Shown: piece by piece, positions 26,928 to 35,488 of the stretch
Numbering within the stretch: position 1 is the stretch's first letter
Layout of the letters: every line of letters starts with the position of its first letter
Source of the DNA: Balneola sp.
Lineage (GTDB): Bacteria > Bacteroidota > Rhodothermia > Balneolales > Balneolaceae
Reading direction: 5' to 3'
DNA: 64,000 nucleotides
NCBI GenBank assembly: GCA_003712055.1
Contig: RHLJ01000002.1
Coordinates: forward strand, 62,001-126,000
Made by a program: the position numbers and the translations under genes
The notes under the pieces: generated by a model
Told to the model about the DNA's origin: nothing
What the model saw: the letters and a program-made list of their open reading frames with translations, nothing else
Database searches by the model: none

Positions 26928-27377
26928 ATGATACAGCGATTAATATTACTTGCCCTTGGAATCGGAGCTGGAAAGCTGTTGCTGGATATTTTTGCAGCAG
27001 CAGATGAAGAACAAGAAGATCATAAACACCCGCCGATAAATCATGACTTTCTCATAAATCAGGATCAAGAGGAGTTTGGGTTTTCTGTGCTAAAAGGAAA
27101 AATCACCCGAGCGATAAATAGCATTAAAAAAGAGTCAAAGAAATTTAAAATCGGAAAGACTGGTCATCCTGGTAAAAGGATGGGTTCTCATTCAGGATTT
27201 GATGAGATGTTTCTTTTATGCTCCAGCTCTGATGAAGAATTGATTAACGAACTAGAGAGCTATTACACAGCCAAGTATATAGATGATCCAAAGAATGAAA
27301 ACGAAAAAGTAGGGAGCGCTGGTGATGCTAAAACTAAGGATGGTCAATATTATTTATATGTAATAGTACAGTCCTGA
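26928..27377 (+). CDS. Hypothetical protein with GIY-YIG/T5orf172-like segment
   Basis: A 149-residue protein with an N-terminal hydrophobic helix (LILLALGIGAGKLLLDIFAA), an acidic linker, and a basic/alpha-beta segment at 85-149: FKIGKTGHPGKRMGSHSG...ELESYYTAKY. The KIGKT..P.KR pattern followed by a glutamate-containing helix resembles the core of GIY-YIG-type (T5orf172) nucleases, but the leading GIY and YIG strands are not clear. Membrane attachment would be unusual for a nuclease. It follows the 30-residue-repeat gene by 19 bp. I would treat the fold assignment as tentative. Confidence 0.45.
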   Translation: MIQRLILLALGIGAGKLLLDIFAAADEEQEDHKHPPINHDFLINQDQEEFGFSVLKGKITRAINSIKKESKKFKIGKTGHPGKRMGSHSGFDEMFLLCSSSDEELINELESYYTAKYIDDPKNENEKVGSAGDAKTKDGQYYLYVIVQS

Positions 27378-27489
27378 TTTTATTCATCTTTAATATTCGT
27401 ACTACCACCAAGCCATTTAGCTTTTCAAAAGAAGTGATTTAGAGTAAGGACTCCAAAATTGCTACAGGCTTCACCGAGCAGTATATTTG

Positions 27490-27505
27490 TGCTAAAGTTT
27501 TAGCA
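27490..27505. promoter_or_regulatory. Palindrome at the arsR-family start codon
   Basis: TGCTAAAGTTTTAGCA is a near-perfect 16-bp palindrome that ends at the A of the ATG at 27505. It is placed where autoregulation would be expected, but differs in sequence from the two operators downstream at 27873 and 27934. Confidence 0.35.
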
Positions 27506-27843
27506 TGAGAATCAGAGCAGAAGTATCCAGTCCATATATAGTCGAAAAAGATCACAAGATTGCTGAGCTAGCAAATGCTCTATCACATCCACTAAGAGTT
27601 GCCTTGGTTAGATACCTGGACGAAAAGGATAAAGGAGAGGGACTCGATAATGTGACTTGCAATAAAGACCTGGTTCAGATGTTTGACTACTCCCAATCCA
27701 CAATGTCTCAGCACGTAAAGGTATTACGTGAGTGCGGGCTTTTCCTAACAGAGAACAAAGATAAGTTCACTTTATACTACCTAAACCGGGATATGATGGA
27801 ACAATTCTCGGATTTTATCTCGTCCTTTACCGCAGATAAGTAA
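27505..27843 (+). CDS. ArsR-family winged-helix transcriptional regulator
   Basis: A 112-residue DNA-binding repressor. Motifs: KIAELANALSHPLRVALVRYL (alpha1-2), the recognition region QSTMSQHVKVLRECGLF (HTH near residues 70-88) and the wing KFTLYYLNRDMM. A single C at residue ~52 (NVTCNKD) and another at C82 exist, but not the classic ELCVCDL metal box, so any arsenic sensing would use different residues. Two TATAxATCG-type palindromes between it and the next gene are its likely operators. Confidence 0.85.
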   Translation: MRIRAEVSSPYIVEKDHKIAELANALSHPLRVALVRYLDEKDKGEGLDNVTCNKDLVQMFDYSQSTMSQHVKVLRECGLFLTENKDKFTLYYLNRDMMEQFSDFISSFTADK

Positions 27844-27872
27844 CATATTTACTGAAGTCTCTGAACCTAATC

Positions 27873-27900
27873 TTATAAATCGTAATTAGGCGATTTATAA
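27873..27900. promoter_or_regulatory. ArsR-type operator palindrome 1
   Basis: TTATAAATCG (27873-27882), an eight-base spacer and CGATTTATAA (27891-27900) form a perfect 10-bp inverted repeat between the arsR-family gene and the flavoprotein gene. The geometry (ATxxATCG arms around ~8 bases) suits a winged-helix dimer. Confidence 0.65.
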
Positions 27901-27933
27901 TTTGCTTCTGACTTTCTCTTTATTCTATATTCG

Positions 27934-27955
27934 TATATCGTAAATAAGCGATATA
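27934..27955. promoter_or_regulatory. ArsR-type operator palindrome 2
   Basis: TATATCG (27934-27940), an eight-base spacer TAAATAAG and CGATATA (27949-27955) repeat the geometry and CG core of operator 1 and end 3 bp before the flavoprotein ATG, so binding would block both transcription and initiation. Confidence 0.65.
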
Positions 27956-27958
27956 TAA

Positions 27959-29269
27959 ATGAATTCAACAAACCTATTTCCAGTTGCAATTATAGGAGCC
28001 GGACCAATAGGGTTGGCAGCTGCAGCTCATCTTAACAAAAGGAACCAGCCATTTATCATTCTCGAATCGGGGATGGAGATTGCGGATAGTGTACGAAGTT
28101 GGGAGCATGTTCCAATGTTCTCTCCCTGGAAACTCAACATTGATAAAGCTTCAAGAGAACTATTAGCAAGGTATAACTGGAAAGAACCAGGGTTAAATCG
28201 AATCCCAACGGGCAAAGAGTTAATCGAAGAATATTTACTACCTCTTTCAGAAACCAAAGAGATAACACCATTTATTAGGCTTAGTTCGAAAGTGATTTCT
28301 GTAACAAGAAAGAGGATTAGCAAGCTTAGAAATCTTGGTAGGGATTCAGCTCCGTTCATGTTAAGGGTTGAAACAGATGATGGAGTCAAGATTGTTGAAG
28401 CGAGAGCAGTAATAGACGCTTCGGGAACCTGGAAAACACCAAAGCCTTCAGGGGCAGATGGTCTTCCAGCAATCGGAGAGGAATTACTGGGAGATAAAAT
28501 TTTCTATGGTATTCCGGATGTTCTTGGAAAAGAAAAAGACAGGTATGCCGGTAAGGATGTTGCTGTTATTGGTGGAGGACATTCAGCTATCAATGCTTTG
28601 CTGGAACTTGCAGATTTAAAGAAAGAAAACCAGGAAATGAACCTAACCTGGATACTTACTAAAGCCAGGGTTGAAGATGCTTATGGCGGTCTGGATAATG
28701 ATGAGCTTCCTGGAAGAGGAAAAGTAGGCCAAAGGGTGAAAGAACTGGTAGACTCAAATGAAGTAGATGTTCTTACCCCTTTCTTTGTAGAAGAGATGGA
28801 AAGAAAAGGGAATAAAGTAGCCATTCATGGTGATTCATTAGGCTCTACTAATTCTATTATGGTTGATGAAGTCATAACTGCAACTGGTTTAAAACCTGAT
28901 ATAAGCATATTCAGGGAATTACGAATAAACCTTGATCAGGCAACAGAAAGTCCCGTTAAGCTTGCCCCTTTGATAGATCCAAATATTCATAGCTGTGGAT
29001 CTGTACGTCCTCATGGCGAAGCCGAGTTAAGTCACCCGGAAAAAGATTTTTATATAGTAGGAATGAAAAGCTATGGAAGGGCTCCAACATTTTTATTAGC
29101 CACGGGATATGAACAAGTAAGATCAGTAGTGGCAGGTCTTTCTGGTGATTTGGAAGCAGCAAGACAAGTTCACCTGGAATTACCGGAGACAGGAGTATGT
29201 GGAGTACCCGCGGGCGTTGATCCTAATAGTGTTAAAGCAAATGAGGATGCCGAATCTTGTTGCAGCTAA
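27959..29269 (+). CDS. FAD/NAD(P)-dependent flavoprotein of arsenic-island type
   Basis: A 436-residue flavoprotein oxidoreductase with two Rossmann motifs: VAIIGAGPIGLAAAAHL at the N-terminus (FAD) and VAVIGGGHSAINALLEL near residue 202 (NAD(P)H), plus an ATG motif (TATGLKPD). The stretch EHVPMFSPWKLNID and the Cys-ending tail (ETGVCGVPAG and ESCCS) resemble flavoproteins encoded next to arsR, arsI or ACR3 genes in arsenic islands. Its place behind an ArsR-family gene and operator fits that. Whether the substrate is an arsenical or another thiol-reactive compound cannot be decided. The Cys-rich tail could bind a metalloid. Confidence 0.8.
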   Translation: MNSTNLFPVAIIGAGPIGLAAAAHLNKRNQPFIILESGMEIADSVRSWEHVPMFSPWKLNIDKASRELLARYNWKEPGLNRIPTGKELIEEYLLPLSETKEITPFIRLSSKVISVTRKRISKLRNLGRDSAPFMLRVETDDGVKIVEARAVIDASGTWKTPKPSGADGLPAIGEELLGDKIFYGIPDVLGKEKDRYAGKDVAVIGGGHSAINALLELADLKKENQEMNLTWILTKARVEDAYGGLDNDELPGRGKVGQRVKELVDSNEVDVLTPFFVEEMERKGNKVAIHGDSLGSTNSIMVDEVITATGLKPDISIFRELRINLDQATESPVKLAPLIDPNIHSCGSVRPHGEAELSHPEKDFYIVGMKSYGRAPTFLLATGYEQVRSVVAGLSGDLEAARQVHLELPETGVCGVPAGVDPNSVKANEDAESCCS

Positions 29270-29281
29270 GCGTAATATGAT

Positions 29282-30475
29282 ATGAACGCAAAAAAAAGAG
29301 GTCAGAATCATAGTTTTGCTACTCGTTCAGTTCACTCTGGGAGTGACCTAAATAATCATTTCGGAGCTATATCCATACCGATATACAATGCTTCAACATT
29401 TAGCTTTCCAGATGCTGAACAAGGCGCTGCTATTCACGAAGGAGAAATTAAAGGGTATTTCTACAGCAGAATCAATAATCCAACCCAGGAGGTATTGGAA
29501 AGAGCATTAGCAGAGTTAGAGGAAGGAGAGTCGGCCATAGTTTTTTCATCCGGGATGGCAGCTATATCAAACACCATACTTACATATTTGAAAAAAGGAG
29601 ATCACTTGATAGCTCCGCGTTCTATATATGCCTCCTCAAGAGGTCTTATGGACTATCTAAGATCTAATTTCAATATAGACGTAACCTATGTTGATGCTAC
29701 CGATTCAACTTCTTATGAAGGAGCAATCAAAGTTAATACAAGACTCTTGTATATCGAATCTCCTTCCAATCCTACACTAGATATAACCGATATCTCCAGG
29801 GTAGTTGAAATCGCAAAAGACTTTGGATTATCAACCGTAATGGACAATACCTTTGCCACTCCATTCAATCAAAATCCGTTGAGCTATGGGGTGGATGTAG
29901 TTATTCATAGCATGACCAAATACATTGGCGGTCATGGAGACTTGCTTGGAGGAGCTGCTATTGGCAGTAATGAATTCGTAAGAAAATGCAGATGGAAGGT
30001 GAACAAATATTTCGGAGCGGTTCCATCCCCACATACAAGTTGGATTGCACATAGAGGGATCAAAACATTAGCGCTAAGGATGGAAAGGCATAATGAAAAT
30101 GCCGCTACAGTAGCTGAGTTTTTGGAACGGCATCCTAAAGTATTGAAAGTTCACTATCCCGGATTAGAATCACATCCCCAGCATGCACTTGCTAAAAAGC
30201 AGATGAGAGGATTTGGAGGGATGATTTCGTTTGAAGTGGCTGGGGTAGAAGAAGGAAGAGCCCTGGTAAATAATGTGGAGTTATGTACCCTTGCTGTTTC
30301 ACTTGGAGATGTAAGTACTCTGATTCAACATTCGGCCTCTATGACCCATGCATCTGTAGACCCAGATACTAGAAGGAAAACAGGGATAAGTGATGGGCTA
30401 ATTCGCCTTTCGGTAGGTATTGAGGACAAGGATGATATAATAATGGATTTGGAAAAAGCCCTTGAGGAGGTATAA
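29282..30475 (+). CDS. Cys/Met-metabolism PLP enzyme (cystathionine gamma-lyase/synthase or methionine gamma-lyase type)
   Basis: A 397-residue fold-type I PLP enzyme. Visible: TRSVHSGS..NNHFGAISIPIYNASTF, YSRINNPTQEVLE, SSGMAAIS (phosphate loop), NPTLDITDI, DNTFATP and the PLP lysine in HSMTKYIGGHGDLLGG. The active-site cysteine that marks methionine gamma-lyases (near residue 116) is not seen at the expected place (SIYASSRG). Likely reactions are gamma-replacement or gamma-elimination on homoserine esters or cystathionine. It begins 13 bp after the flavoprotein and so probably shares its ArsR-controlled transcript, and is followed by the DinB gene 1 bp later. Confidence 0.88.
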   Translation: MNAKKRGQNHSFATRSVHSGSDLNNHFGAISIPIYNASTFSFPDAEQGAAIHEGEIKGYFYSRINNPTQEVLERALAELEEGESAIVFSSGMAAISNTILTYLKKGDHLIAPRSIYASSRGLMDYLRSNFNIDVTYVDATDSTSYEGAIKVNTRLLYIESPSNPTLDITDISRVVEIAKDFGLSTVMDNTFATPFNQNPLSYGVDVVIHSMTKYIGGHGDLLGGAAIGSNEFVRKCRWKVNKYFGAVPSPHTSWIAHRGIKTLALRMERHNENAATVAEFLERHPKVLKVHYPGLESHPQHALAKKQMRGFGGMISFEVAGVEEGRALVNNVELCTLAVSLGDVSTLIQHSASMTHASVDPDTRRKTGISDGLIRLSVGIEDKDDIIMDLEKALEEV

Positions 30476-30476
30476 G

Positions 30477-30956
30477 ATGGATAATGAAATACAAAAGATG
30501 ATCTCTGCTCTTTCTTACACCCCCGACATTCTAAAAGATCTCATCAAAGATATTCCGGAACCGGAAAGAAAAAAGAGAAGTAGGCCAGGTAAATGGTCCA
30601 TTCATGAGAACGCCTGTCATTTGGCTCAGGCTGAAAAGATGATAAACCAACGGTTTGTGATTTTCACTGAGGAAGAACAACCAAAATTTGATCCTTATTT
30701 ACCGGGAGACACCGTGAATGATAATGGTTTAATTGACCTGGATTTAGAAAAAGAAATGAGTTCGTTCAGAGAGCTTAGAAAATACACGGTAGCTATGCTA
30801 CGGTTTTTCAGCCCGGAAGATTGGGAGAAGGAGGCTAGCCATCCTGAGTACTACCGGTATAATCCAAAAATTTTGCTGAGGCATACCCTGATGCATGATC
30901 ACTTCCACATGTATAGAATAGAAGAGTTATGGTTGACCAAGCCTGAATTCTTATGA
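30477..30956 (+). CDS. DinB-superfamily metal-binding protein
   Basis: A 159-residue four-helix DinB-like protein. The three-histidine metal site is suggested by HENACHLAQAE (first helix pair) and MHDHFHMYRIEEL at the C-terminus. ATG 30477 is preferred because GGAGG lies just upstream, inside the end of the PLP gene; an earlier in-frame TTG-like start at 30462 would overlap it. Many members are thiol-dependent transferases, others untested. It overlaps the nitrobindin-like gene by 4 bp (ATGA), so the operon continues. Confidence 0.85.
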   Translation: MDNEIQKMISALSYTPDILKDLIKDIPEPERKKRSRPGKWSIHENACHLAQAEKMINQRFVIFTEEEQPKFDPYLPGDTVNDNGLIDLDLEKEMSSFRELRKYTVAMLRFFSPEDWEKEASHPEYYRYNPKILLRHTLMHDHFHMYRIEELWLTKPEFL

Positions 30957-31483
30957 GTACAGTTGAAGTACTCAAAAATCCTATCGAACCTTTAACATGG
31001 GTGTTAGGAAGTTGGAAGGGGCAGGGGAATGGTGGTTTTCCGACACTTAGTCCCTTTGAGTACATGGATCATATACACTTTAAGGTTATTGAAGAAGCGT
31101 TTGAAACCGAACCCCTTATTCACTTTGAAGAGATAGCATGGGTAATAGAGAGTACAAGGACAACCTTCAAGCACTGGGAAACAGGATATTTTAAACCAGC
31201 TCCGGATGGAAGAATACAGTTATATATCTGCCATAATACGGGCAGAATTGAAATCACTTATGGTTCTTATTTAGAGCTGGATCTGGAAAAAAGGTCTTTC
31301 GAATTAGAATTCGAAAGTAATTTTATTAGGAATGATGAAGGAACAATAGCTACTATGGCCAGCAAACGAGTACTAATTTATGATGGAAAAAAGCTTAAGT
31401 ATAATCTGGAAATGTCAACCTCCGATGTGTCGTCACTTAGTAGTCACCTAACTTCTGTATTAAAATCAGTTGAAGAATTATAG
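30953..31483 (+). CDS. Nitrobindin-like heme-binding beta-barrel protein
   Basis: A 176-residue ten-strand barrel protein of the nitrobindin/THAP4 C-terminal family (heme-nitrite and peroxynitrite chemistry in characterised members). The N-terminal WVLGSWKGQGNGGFP loop and YMDHIHF strand are signatures. A C-terminal histidine in SSLSSHLTSVLKS is at the place of the axial heme ligand. It is soluble and coupled to the DinB gene by an ATGA overlap. The 3' end overlaps the EamA gene by 14 bp. Confidence 0.87.
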   Translation: MSTVEVLKNPIEPLTWVLGSWKGQGNGGFPTLSPFEYMDHIHFKVIEEAFETEPLIHFEEIAWVIESTRTTFKHWETGYFKPAPDGRIQLYICHNTGRIEITYGSYLELDLEKRSFELEFESNFIRNDEGTIATMASKRVLIYDGKKLKYNLEMSTSDVSSLSSHLTSVLKSVEEL

Positions 31484-32333
31484 CAGCTTTAACCTGGTAT
31501 TACATGTGTTTATAGGCTTTTGCGTGATAGTGTGGGGGTCATCATATGTAGCTGTTCAAATTGGCCTGGAAGATTTTTCTCCAAGTCAATTAGCTGCATA
31601 TAGGTTTACAGTGGCTTCAGCTGTACTACTCCCAACGTTGGTGTTTAAAAAAATCAGTGTACCGAAGCCAAAAGAATGGCTTTATATACTGGCTATAGCG
31701 TCAGCCGGGATTGTTATTTACCACATTGCTCTTAATTACTCCTCGGTGTATTACCCGGCCACCAGTGTAAGTTTCGTGGCTAATTCTATGCCAATATTTG
31801 CCATAATTATTGCTACGCTTTTTCTGGGTGAGCAAACATCTCTGCTAGGCTGGATTGGAGTATTGCTGGCTATGATAGGTATTGGTCTGTTAAATTATGA
31901 GGGACTAAGGTCGCTCGATTTAGAAATGTTGATGTTGATTATAATTCCAATATCGTCCGCCGTTTTCTTTGTGTTTCAAAAGCCTTTATTGAAAACGCTT
32001 AGATCCTATGAGGTCATGTTCTATTCTATTTTAGTTGGAACATTAGTGTTGTTGGTCCTTGATCATTCATTCCTAATAGTAATTCCTAAAGCTGCAATTT
32101 CAACAAACCTGGCGGCCATATATCTTGGGCTTATACCTACAGCGATAGCATTTAACCTTTGGGCCTATGTACTAAGCAAACTAGAAGTTTCTTATACCTC
32201 CAGGTACCTCTATTTAGTCCCGGTCTTCACCGTGTTTTTTTCATTCATCATTCTAAATCAAATTCCGAAACAGAATGTATTATTGGGAGGGGGTATCATT
32301 CTTTTTGGAGTCTATCTTTCACAACGTAAATAA
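31470..32333 (+). CDS. EamA/DMT-superfamily permease
   Basis: A 287-residue inner-membrane transporter with about ten hydrophobic helices in two EamA halves (WGSSYVAVQIGLEDFSPSQLAAYRF in the first, YEVMFYSILVG and SKLEVSYTSRYLYLVPVFTVFF in the second). Substrate is usually a metabolite or amino acid and not predictable. The start is unsure: TTG 31470 overlaps the previous gene by 14 bp; GTG 31506 is an alternative. It sits at the end of the ArsR-flavoprotein-PLP-DinB-nitrobindin string. Confidence 0.88.
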   Translation: MKNYSSFNLVLHVFIGFCVIVWGSSYVAVQIGLEDFSPSQLAAYRFTVASAVLLPTLVFKKISVPKPKEWLYILAIASAGIVIYHIALNYSSVYYPATSVSFVANSMPIFAIIIATLFLGEQTSLLGWIGVLLAMIGIGLLNYEGLRSLDLEMLMLIIIPISSAVFFVFQKPLLKTLRSYEVMFYSILVGTLVLLVLDHSFLIVIPKAAISTNLAAIYLGLIPTAIAFNLWAYVLSKLEVSYTSRYLYLVPVFTVFFSFIILNQIPKQNVLLGGGIILFGVYLSQRK

Positions 32334-32340
32334 CCATATT

Positions 32341-32757
32341 ATGAAGTACTACCTGCTAATTTTTATAGTCCTGATTACCACTTCTGCCACAATGGCTCAA
32401 TCAAATAGCGTGCTAACTACTCTGCAAGATCAGGTAGATGCATTTAATGAAAGGGATGTAGAACGACTTGCCAAAAACGTTTCTGAGAACTTTAAATGGT
32501 ATTACCTGGGGTCTGATACACTTATGCTGGAGGTGGAGGGGAGACAAAATTTCCAACAAGCAATGGAAGGCTATTTCAGTTCTTTCTCATGGGTGGAATC
32601 AAACATCACAGACTATGTTGTGATTGGTAATCGAATCACTTTTAAGGAAGAAGTAAGCTATAGAACTCAATCCGGGGATATCGCAACATCTTCATCTATG
32701 GGTATCTATGAAATAAAAGATGGAGTAATAACGCGCGTCTGGTACTTCCTTGATTGA
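32341..32757 (+). CDS. Exported NTF2-like (SnoaL/DUF4440) protein
   Basis: A 138-residue exported protein: signal peptide 1-20 (LLIFIVLITTSATMAQ) followed by an NTF2-like cone fold (LQDQVDAFNERDVERLAKNVSENFKWYY, EGRQNFQQAMEGYF, GVITRVWYFLD). ATG 32341 is the real start, because residues before it have no signal-peptide sense and overlap the EamA gene. Members include isomerases, and many are of unknown role. It is 7 bp downstream of the permease. Confidence 0.8.
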   Translation: MKYYLLIFIVLITTSATMAQSNSVLTTLQDQVDAFNERDVERLAKNVSENFKWYYLGSDTLMLEVEGRQNFQQAMEGYFSSFSWVESNITDYVVIGNRITFKEEVSYRTQSGDIATSSSMGIYEIKDGVITRVWYFLD

Positions 32758-32765
32758 TGTCTTTT

Positions 32766-34253
32766 CTACTTAATGATTTCCATTTCAGATGCTTCAGTGA
32801 TACGAATAAAACTGTTCGAGCGAATAGAAGAGTACCTGTCAATCGTTCCGGATGGCCAGTAAACGATCACAGAATCAATCATCAAGCTAGTATCCAAACC
32901 AAAATGAATTCTATAGTCATTCTGACTTGCATAACCAGTAACAGGGTATACCCATCTTCGCTGAACTAAGCCATTAGCATACAATTCTACTTTTGCTCCA
33001 ATACCATAAGAGTTACTCTCCTGACCAACCAGGTTAATTTGAATCCAGTTTTTTCCAGATGTTGTATTCTCCAGAAACTGATTTGGTTCATCGCCAGCTC
33101 CCCAATTTGCTACATAAAGATCCAGGTCTCCATCATCGTCAAAGTCAGAGTGGGCTACACCAGCTGAAGTATCCGAAACCAATGTCGAGAAATCTAGCGT
33201 GTCTCTTACATAGCCACCTTCTTGATCATTTATATAAAGGAAATTCCTCATCTCCGGTCGATATGTACCATTGGCTATAAAAAAGTCTAAATAGCCATCA
33301 TTATTAAAATCTCCCCAGGTATTCCCTTTTGAAGCACCACCTAGTTGGAAGGAGATAGGGCCTTTTTCCTCCAGGGTGAAATTTCCATTCCCATCATTAT
33401 TATAGAGATAATTCTCCTTGTCAAAGTTGGCAATAAAGATGTCCATGTCCCCATCATTGTCATAATCTGCCCAGCTAGAACCATAGGAATATCCCACATC
33501 TGTAGTAAGGTGGTCCGTATCGTCTTTTTCAAACGTCCAATCTCCTTTATTAATAATAAAAGCATTGGGTTGACGGGCATTAATAAGGATGAAATCAGGT
33601 AACCGATCATTATTGGCATCACCTGTGGAACATGCTCTTCCCGGACCAGCATCATCACTAATCGGATTATTTCGAATTTCTACAAAGGAGTCATCCAGAT
33701 CATTTCGGAAAACACGATTTTTGTTGTTTGCGTCATAGCCTATAGTCATTACATCCAGATCCCCATCCAGGTCAAAATCAGCCCAGCATGCCATTCCCGA
33801 ACTTACGCCATTTACAAGAGGGTGCTCCTCAATTCTTTGAAAGTTACCATCACCTATATTTTCAAATAAAAAATTGTCCTGGGATCCCCGGTTTGAGATA
33901 TATACATCCAGGTCCCGATCATTATCAATGTCCACCCAATTTATTCCCTGCGAGTCTCCTCCAATAGAAGCAATTAACCCCGGAGCGGAATTATAACTTT
34001 CTGATAGCTTCCTAAATTGACCATTACCCTGGTTCATATAAAAGCTATTCCATTGGCCACCTGAATTGCTTACATACAAATCCGGATCCCCATCATTGTC
34101 GAAATCTCCCCAGGCTACTCCCCTGGATTGACCTGCATCAATACCTATTCGTCCATCAGTATTAGGAACAAAAATGCTGCTATTATTTTCGGGGTTAGTG
34201 CAACTGGCACATATGATTACTAAGAGAGATAGTAGTACGAGTAAATTTTTCAT
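32766..34253 (-). CDS. FG-GAP/VCBS-repeat lipoprotein with UnbV/ASPIC C-terminal domain
   Basis: A 495-residue secreted lipoprotein: lipobox ICASC (Cys17), then about seven FG-GAP/VCBS blades with calcium-binding DxDxDGDxD loops (WGDFDNDGDPDLYVSNSG, WVDIDNDRDLDVYIS, WADFDLDGDLDVMTIG and so on). The last ~80 residues are the ASPIC/UnbV domain (WIQINLVGQESNSYGIGAKVEL). It would form a beta-propeller on the cell surface or in the periplasm, for binding of a polymer or for adhesion. It converges with the NTF2-like gene. Confidence 0.92.
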   Translation of the reverse strand: MKNLLVLLSLLVIICASCTNPENNSSIFVPNTDGRIGIDAGQSRGVAWGDFDNDGDPDLYVSNSGGQWNSFYMNQGNGQFRKLSESYNSAPGLIASIGGDSQGINWVDIDNDRDLDVYISNRGSQDNFLFENIGDGNFQRIEEHPLVNGVSSGMACWADFDLDGDLDVMTIGYDANNKNRVFRNDLDDSFVEIRNNPISDDAGPGRACSTGDANNDRLPDFILINARQPNAFIINKGDWTFEKDDTDHLTTDVGYSYGSSWADYDNDGDMDIFIANFDKENYLYNNDGNGNFTLEEKGPISFQLGGASKGNTWGDFNNDGYLDFFIANGTYRPEMRNFLYINDQEGGYVRDTLDFSTLVSDTSAGVAHSDFDDDGDLDLYVANWGAGDEPNQFLENTTSGKNWIQINLVGQESNSYGIGAKVELYANGLVQRRWVYPVTGYASQNDYRIHFGLDTSLMIDSVIVYWPSGTIDRYSSIRSNSFIRITEASEMEIIK

Positions 34254-34343
34254 ATCGCCAATTTACGATAAACGAATAATAATCCAAATGCTTCAATAAT
34301 TACTGATGTTAAATAATTTTTCGAGCTGAATAAGGACTAAAAT

Positions 34344-35159
34344 GTGACGATTGCTATTAGTTTGGATATGGAATTGCAGGGAACCATTCTTTTTTCTTTT
34401 TTAGTAGGTGAAACTAATAGGGTACTATTGAATTCCTTCTTCCAAACTACCAATAGCTTTACAGCTTATTCTATAGAGCACTGGGTGCTTTTGATAAGCT
34501 TCTTCCTATTCGTGGTGGTGTTTATTCGTTCAGTAAGGAAGAAGCCAGAGGAAAGGCAAAGGAAGATCTTATTGGGCGTAGCAATTATCCTCACCATTGC
34601 TCAATTAGCAAAAATACCTCTGAATCTATATACCGGGATATTTGAAGTTACGAGAGATGTCCCTCTTCACATGTGCAATTTTCTACCCTTTATTATGATT
34701 TGGGTATATGCAGCAAAAAGCAGGGTAGTTTGGGCCACTACGTTCTTTTGGGTGATCCTTGGAGTTTCCCAGGCAAATTTTACTCCAACAGTAGAGAATT
34801 CTCTATTCTATTATGATGCCATTCGATATTGGCTTGTCCATCTGTTTCCTATTCTCCTGGCCTTGTATCCAGCGATTGTCTGGAAATGGACCCTCGAATT
34901 AAAAGATGTGGTAAGAACAGTAATAGCACTAAACGGGGTAGCAATCATTATCTATTTCATCAACCTGGCTCTGGGTAGCAATTACCTGTACATCATGGAG
35001 AAACCGCCAGGCACTACCTTCTTCAGCATTCTCCCTCCCTGGCCGACTTACATCCTAGTTCTGGAAGCAATTATTGTGTTATGGTCCCTCATGTTATGGG
35101 GAGTGTTTTGGGTTATTAAAAGGGGCAAGGTTAGTTCCGTAGCAGAGCTACGGAACTAG
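34344..35159 (+). CDS. TIGR02206/YwaF-type integral membrane protein
   Basis: A 271-residue protein with about seven hydrophobic segments. Signatures of the YwaF/TIGR02206 family are the VPLHMCNFLPF motif (His/Cys in a helix), DAIRYWLVHLFPILLALYP, GSNYLYIMEKPPGTTFFSILPPWPTY. The GTG at 34344 has AAGGA 7 nt upstream; ATG 34368 is also possible. Function is untested in any member I know. Its last codons and stop lie inside the perfect hairpin at 35132-35158. Confidence 0.82.
   Translation: MTIAISLDMELQGTILFSFLVGETNRVLLNSFFQTTNSFTAYSIEHWVLLISFFLFVVVFIRSVRKKPEERQRKILLGVAIILTIAQLAKIPLNLYTGIFEVTRDVPLHMCNFLPFIMIWVYAAKSRVVWATTFFWVILGVSQANFTPTVENSLFYYDAIRYWLVHLFPILLALYPAIVWKWTLELKDVVRTVIALNGVAIIIYFINLALGSNYLYIMEKPPGTTFFSILPPWPTYILVLEAIIVLWSLMLWGVFWVIKRGKVSSVAELRN
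35132..35158. repeat. 12-bp perfect inverted repeat at the gene end (terminator-like or insertion scar)
   Basis: TAGTTCCGTAGC (35132-35143) and GCTACGGAACTA (35147-35158) with a 3-base loop. The stem contains the last codons and the stop of the YwaF-type gene and also the stop of the truncated HTH gene on the other strand. No T-run follows, so it resembles a repeat or scar rather than a terminator. Confidence 0.7.
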
Positions 35160-35297
35160 GTTAATCCCCAAAAGTCGCATTGCTTCTTCTGTATCTACCC
35201 AGGCAAATTCAGGTGCAGCCTTATCTCTTTCCAGCCGGGAGACAACTTTCTCGACTAATTCATATAGGGCTTCGGTCTCAAGACAAATCACTTCCAT
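35148..35297 (-). pseudogene. Truncated helix-turn-helix (HTH_17-type) gene, N-terminal remnant
   Basis: Read on the minus strand from ATG 35297, a 49-codon ORF encodes MEVICLETEALYELVEKVV followed by a segment AWVDTEEAMRLLGINLVP and a stop inside the hairpin 35132-35158. The pattern 'E..LY.LV..V...L' plus 'W....EAM.LLGI' is the N-terminal half of small HTH_17 (excisionase-like) regulators; the remaining half with the recognition helix is missing. I read it as a broken gene left by a recombination or insertion event. The rest of 35298-35488 is AT-rich with no clear gene. Confidence 0.55.
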
Positions 35298-35488
35298 AAA
35301 AATAAAGATTTTAAAGTGTGACGACTATTCTTAGGTAGGAGCTAGAAAAGCTTAGATAAAACTCCTATCAGAGAGTCAGACCTCTCTCAGAGTAGTTCCT
35401 TACAAAAAAGATGATTTTATTTTATTAATTAATAATTGTTTATTACTTAGAGCAAATAGAATAAGGGTTAAAGTGTAAATATTAAGTT

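Noticed and set aside
32754-33658. ORFs antisense to the FG-GAP lipoprotein
   Set aside because: The minus strand frame has lipobox, repeats and UnbV domain; the other frames are low-complexity by-products of DxDxDG repeats.
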